Assembly: GCA_005502915.1 (NCBI GenBank)
Contig: SCMT01000038.1
Location: 1-36,344 of the forward strand
Direction: 5' to 3'
Length of the DNA stretch: 36,344 nt
Source: Lysobacteraceae bacterium 2PB
GTDB taxonomy: Bacteria; Pseudomonadota; Gammaproteobacteria; Xanthomonadales; Xanthomonadaceae
Part shown: one piece after another, positions 16,891 through 26,631 of the stretch
Position numbering within the stretch: position 1 is the first letter of the stretch
How the letters are laid out: every line of letters starts with the position of its first letter
Translations under genes and position numbers: made by a program
The notes under the pieces: generated by a model
The model's database searches: none
Told to the model about the DNA's origin: nothing
The model's input: the letters and a program-made list of their open reading frames with translations, nothing else

Positions 16891-19800
16891 GCCGTTTGTG
16901 GAAGATGCGCGGCCAGCGCTTCGGACAGCATCCCGCCGGTCAGCGGCTTGCGCAGGAACGCATCGAAACCGGCGGCCATCGCCTGCGGCTCGGCGTTGCC
17001 GTCGGCGCGCGCGGTGATCGCGATCATCGGCTTGTCGAAGCCCTGCGCGCGCAGGTGCCGCGCGAGGAGGAGACCGTCCATGCCGGGCAGGTCGAGATCG
17101 ATCAGCGCGATGTCGAAGTCGCTCGTGGAGATGGCCGTGAGCGCGGCGAGCGCGTGGCCTGCATGCGTCACGCGATGCCCCTGCGCCTGCAGCAGCCCGC
17201 CCAGCGCATCGGCGACGATGGCATCGTCCTCGACCAGCAGCACCGCGCAGTGCGCGGATGACGGCGCGTCGCATGCCACCTCGGGCAGCGCGGGCAACGC
17301 GGCCGACGCCAGCGGCAGGCGGACGATGAAGCACGCGCCTTCGCCTGGTGCGCTGCGCAGCTCGATGCCGCCGCCCATCGCGACGGCGAGTTCCTGGCAG
17401 ATCGCCAGCCCCAGGCCGCTGCCGCCGTAGCGGCTGGCGGTGCGCGCACCTTCGGCCTGCTCGAAACGCCGGAACAGGCGTCGCTGCTGTTCGGCATCGA
17501 GGCCGGGGCCGGTGTCGATGACCTCGATGCGCACGCCGCACGACGACAGCGAGGCCAGGCGCAGCAGCACTTCGCCGCGCTCGGTGAACTTGATGGCGTT
17601 GCCGAGCAGGTTGAGCACGATCTGGCGGATGCGCGTGGCGTCGCCGTGCCAGCCGCGCGCCACGTCGGCATCGCGTTCGACCGCGAAGCGCAGGCGCTTG
17701 CGTTCGGCCAGCGGGCGCATCAGCGCGGCGGCCTCGTCGACCAGCGCATGCAGGTCGAAATCCACCGGCGCCAGTTCCAGCCGGCCGGCTTCGGCGCGGG
17801 CGAGGTCCAGCGCGTCGTTGACCAGGCGCAGCAGGTGTTCGCCGGCGCGGTGGATCGCATGCACGTGGCTGCGCTGGCGCGCGTCGAGCGACGTGCCGAG
17901 CAGCAGTTCGCTCATGCCGAGCACGCCGGTCATCGGCGTGCGCACTTCGTGGCCGAGGTTGGCGAGGAAGCGGCTCTTGGCCAGCGACGCATCCTCGGCG
18001 AGCGCCTGCTTCTGCTTCGCCATCAGGTAGGCGTGCCGGCGTCGTGCGCGGCGGCGATCGAGGCGCACGCCCCAGGCCACCAGCCCGGCCACGGCGAATG
18101 CATAGAGCGCGAAGGCCCAGCCGCGCCGCCACCATGGCGCCAGCACCTCCACGTCGATATGACGCGACGGCGACCACGCACCATCGGCGTTCGCGCCCTG
18201 CACGTCGAGCCGATACGTGCCCGGCGGCAGGCTGGAGAACACCCGTTCGCCGCGCGCGTCCTGCAGCACCCAGTCGGGATCGAAACCCTGCAGTCGGAAC
18301 CGGTAGCGATGCAGGGCCGGATCGGCGAACGACATCACCCGCGCGACGATGCGCAGGTCGCGATCGCCCGGCGCCATGGTCACGCGCTGCACGCCATCGG
18401 ACGCAGGCGCGCGTGGCACGTCGAACGCGACCACATCCTCGTCGCGACGCAGCGCGACGGCATCGATCGCCAGTGCCGGGATCTTCGGCGCGCGCAACGG
18501 CTGCGCGGGATCGAACCAGACCAGGCCTTCCTTCGCCATCGCCAGCGCGCGGCCATCCGCGCCGCGCAGCATCGACGCCTGCGAGAAATCCAGTCCGGGC
18601 AGGCCATCGCGCATGACGTGCAGACGCGCGCGTCGCTGCCGCGTGTCGTACTGCAGCAGGCCGCGCGAACTGGCCATCCATGCCTGGTCGCCGGCCACCA
18701 GCAGGCTGCCGACATCGACGCCCGGCAGGCCGTCGTCCTGCCCGTACACCGCCTGCCGCAGCAGCCGGCCATTGCGCCAGGCATGGCGCTCCAGCACGCC
18801 ATAGCGTGCGATCCACCATGTCTCCGGTGCGACGAAGGCGACGGCCTGGATGGCTTCACCGTCGCTGTCGGCCATCGGCGCGACAGGCTCGAATCGGCCC
18901 GCACGCCAGCGATGCAGTGCGCGATGGTCGTGGAACCAGGGCTGGCCGTCCGGCCCTGCCTGGAGCGCCGCGTGACCCTGGACATCGCTGCCGAAGGTAT
19001 CGGCCGGAGACAGCTCGCGCACGACCCGCGCATCGCGATCGAGCACGCGCAGGCCACCGCCGAACAGGGACACCCACAGCGCACCATCGTCGGTGCAGAG
19101 CAGTGCGTGCGGGGAGGCAGCCGATTCGACCCGCGCCCGATGCGCGCGCAGGACCGCGCCGGTGCGCGGGTCGACCTGCACGACGCGATCGAAGCCGGCC
19201 TTGTCGAAACCGGACACCCACAGCCGGCCGTCGGGACAGGTCGTCGCCGCATTCAACCATTGCAGGCCCAGCGCATCCGCATCCACCAGTCGGTACGGCA
19301 CGCCGCCTGCAGGCAGGACGTGCAGGGCGCGTGCGCCGACCAGCCAGACCGCGTCGCCGGCGCCCGCGACGATCCCGGCCGGATCGATCCGCGACATGGA
19401 CTCGCCGCCGATCGCCTCGATCGTCCCGAAACGCCCGTGGCCCGGCGGCAGGTAGGACAGCCCCTGCATGTAGGACGCGAACCACCAGCCACCCTCGTGG
19501 TCGCGCACATGATCGAACACCCCGCTGGACAGGCCGTCCTCGTGCAGCGGCGGCCGCATGGGCACGGCCGGATGCGCGGCCGACTGCGCCGCGAACAGGC
19601 CGAGCGCGGTGCCGATCCAGTAACCGCCGTCGCCGCGCGGCGAGATCACGGCATTGGTCGCACGCGAGGGCAGGCGCCACGGCGCGGCGTCGACCTCGTC
19701 CCGTGGCGAGACCCGGAAAGCGCCGAGATCCGTGCCGACCCAGGCGGTGCCATCGTCGTCGGGCTTGATGTGGAAGACATTGGCCCGCCCCAGTCGCGCC

Positions 19801-20477
19801 GGATCCAGCTCGCGCAACCGCCCGCCGCGCAGCCGGTACAGGCCGGACGAGGTCCCGATCAGCAGATCGTCCGCGCCACGGACCAGGATCACCGCGGGAT
19901 CGCCGCGCATCGTCTCGCCGCGCGACAGGTCGACCCGCTGGATGGCGCCCTCGCGGCCGATCCGGCAGAGCACCGGACCATTGCCCGCGAGCCACAGCGC
20001 GCCGTCCGGCGCCGCCGCGAGCATGAGGATGTCGTCGTCGCAGGCGGCGGACGCGCCCGCGAAACGGAACTGCGCGATGTCGCGACGCCGCCCGTCCAGC
20101 ATGCTCAGGGCGCCACGCGAGGCGACCCAGACGCGGTCGTCGCGATCGATCGCCAGCGACTTCAGGTCGTTGTCCGGCAAACCGCCCTGCAGGCCGCGCG
20201 TGCGTCGCAGCAGCTTCAGTTCCGTCCCGTCGTAGCGCATCAGGCCATCGCCGGTCGCGGCCCACAGCACCCCGGCCCGATCCACCGCCAATGCATTGAT
20301 CTCGGCCGGCAGGCCGTCCGCCGGGCCGAAACGCACGAAACGCTGGGTGATCGCGCCGTCCTGCCCCCAGGCGCAGGACGCGGCCATCAAGGCCGCAGCG
20401 ACGGCCAGACTGATCGCGCACGCGATCCGGATCGAAATGGTGCGAGCGGCACTCCCCCGCCGGCTTGCCGTGTGCAT
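16887..20477 (-). CDS. Hybrid sensor histidine kinase with periplasmic Reg_prop propeller and Y_Y_Y domain
   Basis: A 1196-residue inner-membrane one-protein two-component system. Residues 1-38 form a cleaved signal or anchor. Residues about 45-680 carry repeating two-component-propeller blades ([40 protein letters not shown]). A Y_Y_Y beta-sandwich (about 690-765, [14 protein letters not shown]) leads to a membrane helix at about 782-800. The cytosolic part has a HisKA domain with His843 in LGHEVRTPM, an HATPase with NAIKF, DTGPGL and GGSGLGLA boxes, and a C-terminal receiver with phospho-acceptor Asp1127 in [11 protein letters not shown]. There is no DNA-binding domain, so output must pass to a partner I do not see here. 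This architecture is typical of sensors of extracellular polymers in Bacteroidetes and Xanthomonadaceae. Divergent from yceI. Confidence 0.92.
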   Translation of the reverse strand: MHTASRRGSAARTISIRIACAISLAVAAALMAASCAWGQDGAITQRFVRFGPADGLPAEINALAVDRAGVLWAATGDGLMRYDGTELKLLRRTRGLQGGLPDNDLKSLAIDRDDRVWVASRGALSMLDGRRRDIAQFRFAGASAACDDDILMLAAAPDGALWLAGNGPVLCRIGREGAIQRVDLSRGETMRGDPAVILVRGADDLLIGTSSGLYRLRGGRLRELDPARLGRANVFHIKPDDDGTAWVGTDLGAFRVSPRDEVDAAPWRLPSRATNAVISPRGDGGYWIGTALGLFAAQSAAHPAVPMRPPLHEDGLSSGVFDHVRDHEGGWWFASYMQGLSYLPPGHGRFGTIEAIGGESMSRIDPAGIVAGAGDAVWLVGARALHVLPAGGVPYRLVDADALGLQWLNAATTCPDGRLWVSGFDKAGFDRVVQVDPRTGAVLRAHRARVESAASPHALLCTDDGALWVSLFGGGLRVLDRDARVVRELSPADTFGSDVQGHAALQAGPDGQPWFHDHRALHRWRAGRFEPVAPMADSDGEAIQAVAFVAPETWWIARYGVLERHAWRNGRLLRQAVYGQDDGLPGVDVGSLLVAGDQAWMASSRGLLQYDTRQRRARLHVMRDGLPGLDFSQASMLRGADGRALAMAKEGLVWFDPAQPLRAPKIPALAIDAVALRRDEDVVAFDVPRAPASDGVQRVTMAPGDRDLRIVARVMSFADPALHRYRFRLQGFDPDWVLQDARGERVFSSLPPGTYRLDVQGANADGAWSPSRHIDVEVLAPWWRRGWAFALYAFAVAGLVAWGVRLDRRRARRRHAYLMAKQKQALAEDASLAKSRFLANLGHEVRTPMTGVLGMSELLLGTSLDARQRSHVHAIHRAGEHLLRLVNDALDLARAEAGRLELAPVDFDLHALVDEAAALMRPLAERKRLRFAVERDADVARGWHGDATRIRQIVLNLLGNAIKFTERGEVLLRLASLSSCGVRIEVIDTGPGLDAEQQRRLFRRFEQAEGARTASRYGGSGLGLAICQELAVAMGGGIELRSAPGEGACFIVRLPLASAALPALPEVACDAPSSAHCAVLLVEDDAIVADALGGLLQAQGHRVTHAGHALAALTAISTSDFDIALIDLDLPGMDGLLLARHLRAQGFDKPMIAITARADGNAEPQAMAAGFDAFLRKPLTGGMLSEALAAHLPQTA

Positions 20478-20589
20478 GCGACGTTCCCGTGTCGATGAAA
20501 GTCCCTGCAGGCGCCCTCACCCGACGCCCGTCCCCCCGCGCAATGAACCGTTGCAGCCGCCAGGGGCGGCATATCCTGCGGCATCGGCC

Positions 20590-20595
20590 TAGAAT
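20590..20595 (+). promoter_or_regulatory. -10 element for the yceI-cybB-yceI operon
   Basis: TAGAAT lies 27 bases before the yceI ATG in the 145-base gap between this operon and the divergent sensor kinase. It would give a short leader with a weak ribosome-binding site. No clear -35. Confidence 0.5.
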
Positions 20596-20622
20596 CCGAC
20601 AGACCTCCTGCCGGGATCGCCG

Positions 20623-21297
20623 ATGTCGCACACCCTGGACCGCCTCCGTCGCATCGCCGCCCTCTCGCTGCTGCTGCCCCTGTCGGCGCTGGCCGCCGAC
20701 GCGGACACCTGGCGGCTCGATCCGGTGCACACGCGGGTGATGTTCGCGATCAGCCATGCCGGGTTCTCCAACGCCATCGGCACCGTGTCCGGGAGCACCG
20801 GGACGCTGGTGTTCGATCCGGAGGACTGGACCTCTGCCTCGCTCAAGGCTTCGGTGCCGATCGCCCGCGTGGACCTGGGCAACGCGAAGTGGAACGAGGC
20901 CACCCTGGCCGGCAACCTGCTGGACGCGAAGGACCACCCGACCGCCGAATTCGTGTCCACGGGGATCGAGCCGCTGGCGGCCGACCGCGCCCGGGTGCAC
21001 GGCACCCTGACCCTGCGCGGCGTCTCGCAGCCGGTCACCCTGGACGTGAAACTCAACGCGATCAAACGCCATCCGCTGCCGCCGTTCCGGCGCACGGTCG
21101 GGTTCTCGGCGACGACCACGCTCAGCCGCAAGGCCTTCGGGATCGACGCCTGGTCCAGCGTGATCGGCGACAGCGTCGAGCTGCGCATCGAGGCCGAAGC
21201 CGTGCGCCAGGGCGGCAAGGCCGACGATGCGGACGAGCGCGCGACCGAAGGGGCAAGCGAACGCGCAACCGATCCCGCGCCGCCGGCCTCTTCCTGA
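20623..21297 (+). CDS. YceI-family periplasmic protein (first copy)
   Basis: A 224-residue exported protein. The signal peptide covers about residues 1-24 (LSLLLPLSALA before ADADTW). The mature part is the YceI lipocalin-like barrel, known to bind polyisoprenoid lipids such as a quinone-like chain: WRLDPVHTRVMFAISHAGFSN, FDPEDW, DAKDHPTAEFVS, GTLTLRGVSQPVTL, and the closing FGIDAW. It has an unusual Ala/Asp/Glu-rich 30-residue tail (ADDADERATEGASERATD) beyond the barrel. It is 34 bases before a cytochrome b561 gene, the same partnership as yceI-yceJ in E. coli. Confidence 0.92.
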   Translation: MSHTLDRLRRIAALSLLLPLSALAADADTWRLDPVHTRVMFAISHAGFSNAIGTVSGSTGTLVFDPEDWTSASLKASVPIARVDLGNAKWNEATLAGNLLDAKDHPTAEFVSTGIEPLAADRARVHGTLTLRGVSQPVTLDVKLNAIKRHPLPPFRRTVGFSATTTLSRKAFGIDAWSSVIGDSVELRIEAEAVRQGGKADDADERATEGASERATDPAPPASS

Positions 21298-21331
21298 CAC
21301 CCCCCCGGACCCACACCACGGACACCCGACC

Positions 21332-21961
21332 ATGAGCCTGAAGAACCCTTCCGACCGCTGGGGCGGCGTCAGCCAGCTGCTGCACTGGACCACCGTCGTC
21401 CTGATCGTGGTCATCGCCTACATCGGCCTGACCATGGGCGACCTGCCCAACGGCCCGGAGAAGATCAAGACCTATGCCCTGCACAAGTCGATCGGCCTGA
21501 CCATCCTCGGCCTGGTCGTCCTGCGCGTGCTGTGGCGCCTGGTCGCCGGCGCGCCGCATCCTGTGCCGGGCTCGCCGCGCTGGCAGGAGCGCATCGCCTC
21601 CCTCACCCACATCGGCATCTACGTGCTGCTGTTCGCGATCCCGATCAGCGGCTGGGTGGTGAATTCGTCCGCCGGCTATCCGCTGCAGTGGTTCGGCCTG
21701 TTCAACCTGCCGGACATCGTCGGCGAAAGCCACGACCTGCACGAAGCCGCCGAGGAAGCGCACGAGCTGATGTTCTGGCTGCTCGCGCTGATGGTCGCCG
21801 CGCACGCCGGCGCCGCGTTCTACCACCACCTGTTCCAGCAGGACGCCACCCTGGCGCGCATGCTGCCGCGCGGCTGGCTGAAGGTGCCCGCCGTTGCCGC
21901 AACGCCCCAGGCAACCGATCCCGCGCCCGCTGCCTCTTCCACGCAGACCCCCAACGAGTGA
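21332..21961 (+). CDS. Cytochrome b561 family protein
   Basis: A 209-residue inner-membrane di-haem b-type cytochrome with four hydrophobic segments. Candidate haem-ligand histidines lie in SQLLHWTTV, YALHKSIGL, ESHDLHEAAEEAHELMF and AAHAGAAFYHH. It probably moves electrons between the quinone pool and a periplasmic partner. The C-terminus ends in a Pro/Ala/Thr-rich tail. It is placed between two yceI genes; the second starts five bases after its stop. The start is the ATG before SLKNPSDRWGG, where the family begins; the in-frame ATG further upstream at 21227 would add a non-family tail. Confidence 0.93.
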   Translation: MSLKNPSDRWGGVSQLLHWTTVVLIVVIAYIGLTMGDLPNGPEKIKTYALHKSIGLTILGLVVLRVLWRLVAGAPHPVPGSPRWQERIASLTHIGIYVLLFAIPISGWVVNSSAGYPLQWFGLFNLPDIVGESHDLHEAAEEAHELMFWLLALMVAAHAGAAFYHHLFQQDATLARMLPRGWLKVPAVAATPQATDPAPAASSTQTPNE

Positions 21962-21965
21962 TGCC

Positions 21966-22517
21966 ATGCTGCGCACGATCCTCCCCCTGACCATGACCCT
22001 GGCCCTGGCCGCCGCGCCGGCCTTCGCCGCCAACTACGCCCAGACCGCCGGCTCCAGCCTCGGCTTTTCCGGCAAGTACCAGGGCGAAACCTTCAACGGC
22101 ACCTTCCCGGGCTTCGCCACGACCTTCAGTTTCGATCCGGCGCAACTGGCCACCGCGAAACTGGACGTGGCCATCCCGCTGGCCACTGCGACCACGCGCA
22201 ACGCCGACTACGACGGCGAACTGCGCGGCGCGTCGTTCTTCAACAGCAGGAAGTTTCCGCAGGCGCGCTACACCGCGACGAAGTTCCGCAGCCTGGGCGG
22301 CAACAGGTACGCCGCCGACGGCACGCTGAGCCTGCGCGGCGTGAGCAAGCCGGTGACGCTGACCTTCACCTGGACGCCGGGCGCCAAGCCGGTGCTGGCC
22401 GGTACGGCGACGGTGAAACGCCTTGATTTCGGCGTCGGCGGCGGCGACTGGGCCGACACCAGCGTCATCCCGAACGAGATCAAGGTGACGACCAAAGTGG
22501 TGTTCGTCGCGAAGTGA
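21966..22517 (+). CDS. YceI-family periplasmic protein (second copy)
   Basis: A 183-residue exported lipocalin-like protein. Residues 1-23 are a signal peptide ending AFA before ANYAQT. The barrel has GSSLGFSGKYQGETFNGTF, the region RNADYDGELRGASFFNSRKFPQARYTA in the usual YceI position, and GTLSLRGVSKPVTLTF. It differs substantially from the first copy, so it is an old paralogue rather than a recent duplication. It is the last gene of the operon and is followed ten bases later by a REPIN-like repeat. Confidence 0.92.
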   Translation: MLRTILPLTMTLALAAAPAFAANYAQTAGSSLGFSGKYQGETFNGTFPGFATTFSFDPAQLATAKLDVAIPLATATTRNADYDGELRGASFFNSRKFPQARYTATKFRSLGGNRYAADGTLSLRGVSKPVTLTFTWTPGAKPVLAGTATVKRLDFGVGGGDWADTSVIPNEIKVTTKVVFVAK

Positions 22518-22527
22518 TCGACAAGCT

Positions 22528-22630
22528 CTTGTAGAGCGGAGCTTGCTCCGCTCCGGCTTTCCCGGAAGAAGCGGGCGGAGCAAGCTCCGCTCTACAAGAG
22601 ACCGCCCAGCGGAGCTGCGCTCCGCTCTAC
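22528..22630. repeat. GTAG-headed REP cluster (GTAGAGCGGAGC family), three copies
   Basis: Three copies of a GTAG-headed palindrome are present. Copy 1 (+, from 22531) and copy 2 (-, to 22595) form a perfect 24-bp inverted repeat, 22528-22551 with 22575-22598, with a 23-base middle: a REPIN. Copy 3 (-, 22608-22630) has the same head and stem with a different loop. Each copy folds as a GCGGAGC/GCTCCGC stem. The GTAG of copy 3 supplies the TAG stop of the glutaredoxin-like gene. This matches REP elements, whose GTAG foot is the recognition mark of RAYT (Y1) transposases. Confidence 0.88.
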
Positions 22631-22872
22631 GGGCCCTGCGCCAGCCAGCCGCGCAGGCGGTCCGCGTCGAACGGCCAGTCCAGCTCGACACCGCGCCGCG
22701 TATCGCGCAGCACCGGCACGCGGTGGCCGTACCCGGCCTCGAGCGACGTATCGTCATCGATGAACACGCTCTCGAACGCGGGCGCGCGGGCCTCGGCCAG
22801 CACCGCCAGGGCGAGATCGCACAGGTGGCAGTCGTCGCGCTGATACAGCACCAGGGCGGGATCGGTCGCCAT
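22627..22872 (-). CDS. Glutaredoxin-like (DUF836) thiol protein
   Basis: An 81-residue small thioredoxin-fold protein. It starts with beta-strand ALVLYQRDDCHLCD containing the redox pair Cys15-x-x-Cys18, then a helix, FESVFIDDDTSLEAGYGHRVPVLR with the cis-proline region VPVL, and a closing helix DADRLRGWL. Length and sequence fit the DUF836/glutaredoxin-like group; the specific partner is unknown. Two in-frame ATGs lie further upstream (22914-23046 area), but the conserved fold starts right after the chosen one. The TAG stop comes from the head of a REP element. Confidence 0.85.
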   Translation of the reverse strand: MATDPALVLYQRDDCHLCDLALAVLAEARAPAFESVFIDDDTSLEAGYGHRVPVLRDTRRGVELDWPFDADRLRGWLAQGP

Positions 22873-23011
22873 GTCGGTCGTAAGGCCTGTTCGTGAGCGG
22901 GACGTCGGCATCATACCGGTATCGGATCGGTCGCCCGGGCGGCACCGGGCGGGCGGCGGATGCACGATGACCGTCCGCACCACCATCCAGACCACAGCAC
23001 GGGGGACATCG

Positions 23012-23308
23012 ATGAAGAACACACCACGCAAGCGGCGCCTGGTCACGACCTACTGGACGAAGGACCTCGGTGCCTGGGCGGCCGCGTTCGGCGCGGACAC
23101 GCGCGGCGCATGCGACGCCGGGTTCGAGGTCACCCGGGTCAAGCTCAAGTTCCATCCCCGCCGCAACGCGGACTATCCCTATCGCGTCAGCCTCACCGCC
23201 AAGGTCACCGATCGCACGAAGGCCATCGCCTTCATGAAGACGCAGGTGCCGATCGCGCAGAAGGTCGGCGTGCAGATGGGCTCGATCCGCAACCGCTGGT
23301 ACGACTGA
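23012..23308 (+). CDS. Small basic hypothetical protein
   Basis: A 98-residue, Lys/Arg-rich protein (MKNTPRKRRLVTTYW, VKLKFHPRRNADYPYR, AIAFMKTQVPIAQKVG). It looks like a single alpha/beta domain with no signal or membrane segment. GGGGGA five bases before the ATG supports this start; another in-frame ATG at 22967 lacks one. The composition suggests nucleic-acid or other polyanion contact, but I do not recognise the family. It is divergent from the glutaredoxin-like gene (139 bases) and upstream of sdaA. Confidence 0.7.
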   Translation: MKNTPRKRRLVTTYWTKDLGAWAAAFGADTRGACDAGFEVTRVKLKFHPRRNADYPYRVSLTAKVTDRTKAIAFMKTQVPIAQKVGVQMGSIRNRWYD

Positions 23309-23382
23309 ACCCGCGAGACGCCGCCGCTGGCGATGCGCCCGAAACATACGGGCGCGCACGGAATTCCATGCCAAAAACGCAT

Positions 23383-23412
23383 GAGACATCGGCGGACATG
23401 ACGACCTAGAAT
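23383..23412 (+). promoter_or_regulatory. Promoter of sdaA with a roughly 140-nt leader
   Basis: GAGACA (23383-23388), 18-base spacer and TAGAAT (23407-23412). The predicted leader to the GTG at 23557 is about 140 nt, very GC-rich with several complementary segments. I do not recognise a known riboswitch in it. Confidence 0.5.
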
Positions 23413-23556
23413 ATCGTCTACGTTTCGCCGGCACGCGGCCGACGTCCGGTCGCGGGTTCGGGACGCAGGACGGCGCGCGCGCCGTCCCCATGCAGATCGA
23501 CGCATCGCCCGGCGCGCCCCGTCGGCCCGGCGGTCGTCCCGACGGAAGAGCATCCC

Positions 23557-24938
<1,382 letters not shown>

Positions 24939-24939
<1 letters not shown>

Positions 24940-25370
24940 TGCGGACGCTCGCGCTGCGGGTGCTGTTCGTCGCTGGCGCGCTCGTCGTCGGCATCCCCAC
25001 CAGCGCGCAGGCGCCATCGGAAACGGAAACGGACGCCGCGATTGCACGCTGCCTCGACGAAGGCGGCACCTGGCAGTCGTCCACGATGCTGACCGCATCG
25101 TGCGTGCGGCCGACGACCGATGCAGGCCGCGCCTGCACCGATAAAGCGCAATGCCAAGGTCTCTGTGTTCCGGGCGCGGATGCCTACGACGAGACGGGTT
25201 GTTCGAACGAGCGCGGCGTCAGCGTCTGCAGCAATCGGCGGCGGTTGCTAGCGCGGGCCGGCGATACGCTGCAAGGCGTCTGTGCCGCGACCCGCCGCGA
25301 TGTCCAGCCCACGAATTGCGGGGCGCACATCGTCGACGGCCGCCTCGTCATCGAAGGCTGCGCGGACTGA
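24939..25370 (+). CDS. Exported cysteine-rich hypothetical protein
   Basis: A 143-residue protein with a signal peptide (residues 1-26, ending AQA before PSETE). The mature domain contains ten cysteines (CLDEGGTW, SCVRP, ACTDKAQCQGLCVPG, GCSNE, VCSNR, VCAAT, NCGAH, GCAD), an even number consistent with five disulfides in the oxidising periplasm or outside the cell. The spacing C-x5-C-x3-C at 67-77 is suggestive of a small disulfide-knotted fold. The ATG overlaps the sdaA stop, so it is translated from the same mRNA, though no functional link to serine breakdown is evident. Family not recognised with certainty. Confidence 0.75.
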
Positions 25371-25389
25371 CTCCCGGGGATACGCTTTC

Positions 25390-25504
25390 GTAGGAGGGCC
25401 TTCAGGCCCGAGCTTTTTTGCATTTCGCCAAGAGCGGAATAGCTCGGGCCTGAAGGCCCTCCTACAAAGCGCAAAGCCCGGGCCTGAAGGCCCTCCTACA
25501 AAGC
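25390..25504. repeat. GTAG-headed REP cluster (GTAGGAGGGCC family), three copies
   Basis: Copy A (+, 25390-25414) and copy B (-, 25441-25465) are a perfect 25-bp inverted repeat with a 26-base middle, a REPIN. Copy C (-, 25479-25504) is a perfect 26-base direct repeat of copy B (25445-25470), 34 bases on. Each begins GTAGGAGGGCCTTCAGGCCC in its own direction. The cluster fills the gap between the Cys-rich protein gene and the nitrilase gene. Confidence 0.88.
25396..25419 (+). terminator. Possible intrinsic terminator inside the first REP copy
   Basis: GGGCCT/AGGCCC hairpin (25396-25409), four bases, then six T (25414-25419). The gap between stem and T-run makes it weaker than a standard terminator, but it is well placed to end the sdaA transcript. 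Confidence 0.5.
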
Positions 25505-25552
25505 ACCGGTCACACCGCTACACTCGGCCATCCTCACTGCCGGGATGCATCG

Positions 25553-26506
25553 ATGACCGACGACTCCACCCTCCGCGTCGCCCTCGCCCAGATCGCGCCG
25601 GTGTGGCTCGACCGCGAGGCCACCGCGCTGAAGATCGTCGCGGCGATCGACGACGCTGCATTGCAGGGCGCGACGCTGGTGGTGTTCGGGGAGGCGCTGC
25701 TGCCTGGCTATCCGTTCTGGGTCGAGCACACCGACGGCGCGCGCTTCGAGGACGAGCTGCAGAAGTCGCTGTATGCGCATTACTGCACGCAGGCGGTGTC
25801 GCTGCCGCGCGGCGACCTCGACCCGATCCGCGAGGCCGCGCGACGCCACGGCCTGTGGGTGGCGCTGGGCACCATCGAGCGCGCCGACGACCGCGGCGGC
25901 CACAGCCTCTACTGCAGCCTGATGCTGATCGACGATGCGGGCGCGCTGCGCAACGTGCATCGCAAGCTGATGCCGACCTACGAGGAGCGCCTGGTCTGGT
26001 CGCCGGGCGACGGCGCGGGCCTGCGCACGTTCCCGATCGGCCCGTTCACGGTCGGCGCGCTCAACTGCTGGGAAAACTGGATGCCCCTGCCGCGCGCGGC
26101 GCTGTCCGCGCAGGGCGAGGACCTGCATCTCATGGTGTGGCCGGGCAGCCGCCGCAACACCGAGGACATCACCCGCTTCGTCGCGCGGGAAGGCCGCAGC
26201 TACGTGGTCAGCGTGGGCGCGCCGATGCGTCGCGAGGACATCCCCGACAGCCATCCGCACGCGCCCCTGCTGCGTGAACGCCTGCCGGCGGTCTGTGCCG
26301 ACGGCGGCAGCGCGGTCGCCGGCCCCGACGGCCAGTGGCTGCTGCCGCCGCAGGAAGGCGAAGGGGTGTTCTGCGTCGACCTCGACCACGCCCGGGTCTA
26401 TCGCGAGCGGCAGAACTTCGATCCCGTGGGTCATTACGCCCGTCCCGACGTCCTGCGCCTGCACCTGGACCGGACGCGACAGGGCGTCTTGCGCATCGAC
26501 GACTGA
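25553..26506 (+). CDS. Nitrilase-type carbon-nitrogen hydrolase
   Basis: A 317-residue cytosolic enzyme of the nitrilase superfamily, branch 1. The Glu-Lys-Cys triad is intact: Glu47 in VVFGEALLPGYPFW, Lys138 in NVHRKLMPTYEER and Cys172 in LNCWENWMP. The CWEN form of the nucleophile motif and the PGYP block are typical of true nitrilases (R-CN to carboxylic acid plus ammonia) rather than amidases, so aliphatic or aryl-aliphatic nitriles are plausible substrates. It is a little shorter than many nitrilases (about 330-370), missing part of the C-terminal tail used for helical filaments. A TACACT -10-like box is at 25519-25524. Adjacent to the REP cluster and 125 bases before the diguanylate cyclase gene. 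Confidence 0.92.
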   Translation: MTDDSTLRVALAQIAPVWLDREATALKIVAAIDDAALQGATLVVFGEALLPGYPFWVEHTDGARFEDELQKSLYAHYCTQAVSLPRGDLDPIREAARRHGLWVALGTIERADDRGGHSLYCSLMLIDDAGALRNVHRKLMPTYEERLVWSPGDGAGLRTFPIGPFTVGALNCWENWMPLPRAALSAQGEDLHLMVWPGSRRNTEDITRFVAREGRSYVVSVGAPMRREDIPDSHPHAPLLRERLPAVCADGGSAVAGPDGQWLLPPQEGEGVFCVDLDHARVYRERQNFDPVGHYARPDVLRLHLDRTRQGVLRIDD

Positions 26507-26631
26507 TTCTGCGAGAGTCGGGGCTGGAACAGGCCCACCCTTCGCCCCTGCGGGTCGCGCACCTGCCGCGATCCACCCCGGCGCCGGGATGGCAGCACGT
26601 CGGGACGCGACACGACGAGGGGGGTGACAGG

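Noticed and set aside
17646-20498. 950-residue open frame on the plus strand
   Set aside because: Antisense to the sensor kinase, whose domains are intact; the translation is His/Arg/Gln-rich shadow sequence.
25390-25504. Possible CRISPR array, because of a 34-base repeat period
   Set aside because: Only two direct copies with an 8-base gap and one inverted copy, no spacers and no cas genes; the GTAG palindromes are REP elements.
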